The notes beneath the pieces were generated by a model. The model had not been told where the DNA came from and ran no database searches. It saw nothing but the letters and a program-made list of their open reading frames with translations. Positions 63,363-64,000 of a stretch of DNA of 64,000 nt are shown here, in pieces. The position numbers were made by a program, and so were the translations under genes. Location: assembly GCF_900116345.1 (NCBI RefSeq), contig NZ_FPAH01000002.1, positions 62,001-126,000 on the forward strand, written 5' to 3'. The stretch comes from Succinivibrio dextrinosolvens. Lineage in GTDB: Bacteria > Pseudomonadota > Gammaproteobacteria > Enterobacterales > Succinivibrionaceae. Each line of letters starts with the position of its first letter. Within the stretch, counting starts at the first letter, position 1.

Positions 63363-64000
63363 ACTGGTTCACCATAACTTAAAACGTATTTCAGATCAAA
63401 ATGTATAAATGCCTGAGTCAAGTCACATGCCTTGGTAAAGGAATTCACATGATAATACCTTGCCGCAATCTTATTTGCAAAGTTTTCTTTAGAAACCTTC
63501 ATGGCTCCGATAAAAATGTATCTTCCGGACTGTACATGCATAATTGGAACTTCCAGATCCTTTTTTCCCTGTGCAATCTGGTCGGCAATGGATTTTTCAA
63601 GTTCTACCTGATCAGCTCTTGCCTGGAATAAAGCTCCAAAGGCATTTGTACTTGTAACGGCAAAAAATACAAAAAATAAAGCATAAATTGTCATTTTGTA
63701 GGATGACTTCAAAGGATTTATGTCATTTTTTTTCAGGGCTGCATATAAAGCTACATCAGCAGCAAGAACAAACATGGTAAATGGTGCTGCGGAACGACCT
63801 GGGAAATTAGGAGAGAAAATCATAATTGCCAGAGATACAAATCCTAAGGCAAAGCAGTAATAGGAGGCATACAGTTCGGATGTACACTTCTCTTTAAGAT
63901 TATTTTTCTTAAAGAGCACATAGAAGTATACATAGCATAGAATTACAGGCAGATTTTCAGCAAGAGATACGAAGAAGATACTTACTGTATTGAAAAGATG
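63347..64000 (-). CDS. Multi-pass membrane protein, 5' end outside the window (DUF6056-like)
   Basis: The frame stays open from its stop to the window edge (about 217 codons), so the start lies outside and an apparent GTG start at 63919 is not credible. At least four hydrophobic helices are visible (NTVSIFFVSLAENLPVILCYVYFYVL; CFALGFVSLAIMIF; FTMFVLAADVALYAAL; IYALFFVFFAV), followed by an extracytoplasmic C-terminal domain of ~100 residues. The NFPGRSAAPF loop resembles the membrane proteins of the DUF6056/glycosyltransferase-like type used in surface polysaccharide work. This similarity is weak. It overlaps the next gene by 16 bases. Confidence 0.6.
   Translation of the reverse strand, partial: HLFNTVSIFFVSLAENLPVILCYVYFYVLFKKNNLKEKCTSELYASYYCFALGFVSLAIMIFSPNFPGRSAAPFTMFVLAADVALYAALKKNDINPLKSSYKMTIYALFFVFFAVTSTNAFGALFQARADQVELEKSIADQIAQGKKDLEVPIMHVQSGRYIFIGAMKVSKENFANKIAARYYHVNSFTKACDLTQAFIHFDLKYVLSYGEPVCKTH

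Overview
The window looks like chromosome of a low-GC, motile, fermentative gammaproteobacterium, most likely of the Aeromonadales/Succinivibrionaceae type. This is an inference from gene content, not from a database match. The gammaproteobacterial core is clear: HtpG, Adk, RNase T, FabA, an E. coli-like Crp, the flagellar T-ring protein MotY, RlmJ, MetG, 4.5S RNA and 6S RNA. It is combined with anaerobe genes: pyruvate formate-lyase and its activase, a four-gene pyruvate:ferredoxin oxidoreductase-type cluster, a class III fructose-bisphosphatase and a YqhD-like alcohol dehydrogenase.

Layout. 1-2.6 kb: the end of htpG, then adk and a small exported protein. 2.6-9.8 kb: the yfhM-pbpC pair (alpha-2-macroglobulin and penicillin-binding protein 1C), minus strand. 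10-11.3 kb: rnt and a bOF-family protein. 11.3-16.5 kb (minus): a HAD phosphatase, a degenerate AAA-ATPase-like protein directly behind the 4.5S RNA gene, fabA, crp, 6S RNA and a tail-anchored protein. 16.5-21.1 kb (minus): the por cluster. 21.5-25.9 kb: a ROK-family repressor, a WYL regulator of the BrxR/CapW type, an MFS exporter, a DsbA-like thiol oxidoreductase and a small membrane protein. 26-30 kb: an orphan sugar-binding protein, motY and a Sel1-repeat membrane protein. 30.3-33.8 kb: a fucose/arabinose isomerase-like enzyme and amtB-glnK. 33.9-35.65 kb: an intact-looking IS200/IS605 element with tnpA and tnpB. 35.7-45.1 kb: a MATE exporter, an orphan polyamine-binding protein, an Fe-ADH, class III FBPase and pflB-pflA. 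45.1-52.9 kb: an AAA/DUF4143 protein, a glycogen debranching enzyme, NAD synthetase, PutP and a membrane protein. 53-59.2 kb: a degenerate EAL/HDOD-like protein, rlmJ, a GGDEF-EAL protein and an EamA transporter. 59.2-60.1 kb: intergenic, but holding a compact toxin-like module. 60.1-64 kb: a lipoprotein, metG and two membrane-associated hypotheticals, the last running off the window.

How they work together: central anaerobic carbon flow is represented by Por and Pfl (two routes from pyruvate to acetyl-CoA), Fbp and ADH, glycogen turnover and Crp control. Nitrogen acquisition is represented by AmtB-GlnK. The NAD synthetase has lost its glutaminase catalytic residues, so free ammonia is its probable nitrogen source. 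No CRISPR array, prophage, tRNA or rRNA gene was seen. The least explained items are a minus-strand module encoding a 21-residue hydrophobic peptide at 59.61-59.85 kb, the pseudo-AAA protein linked to 4.5S RNA, the three helically phased repeats before amtB, and the tnpB 3' end that probably encodes a guide RNA.
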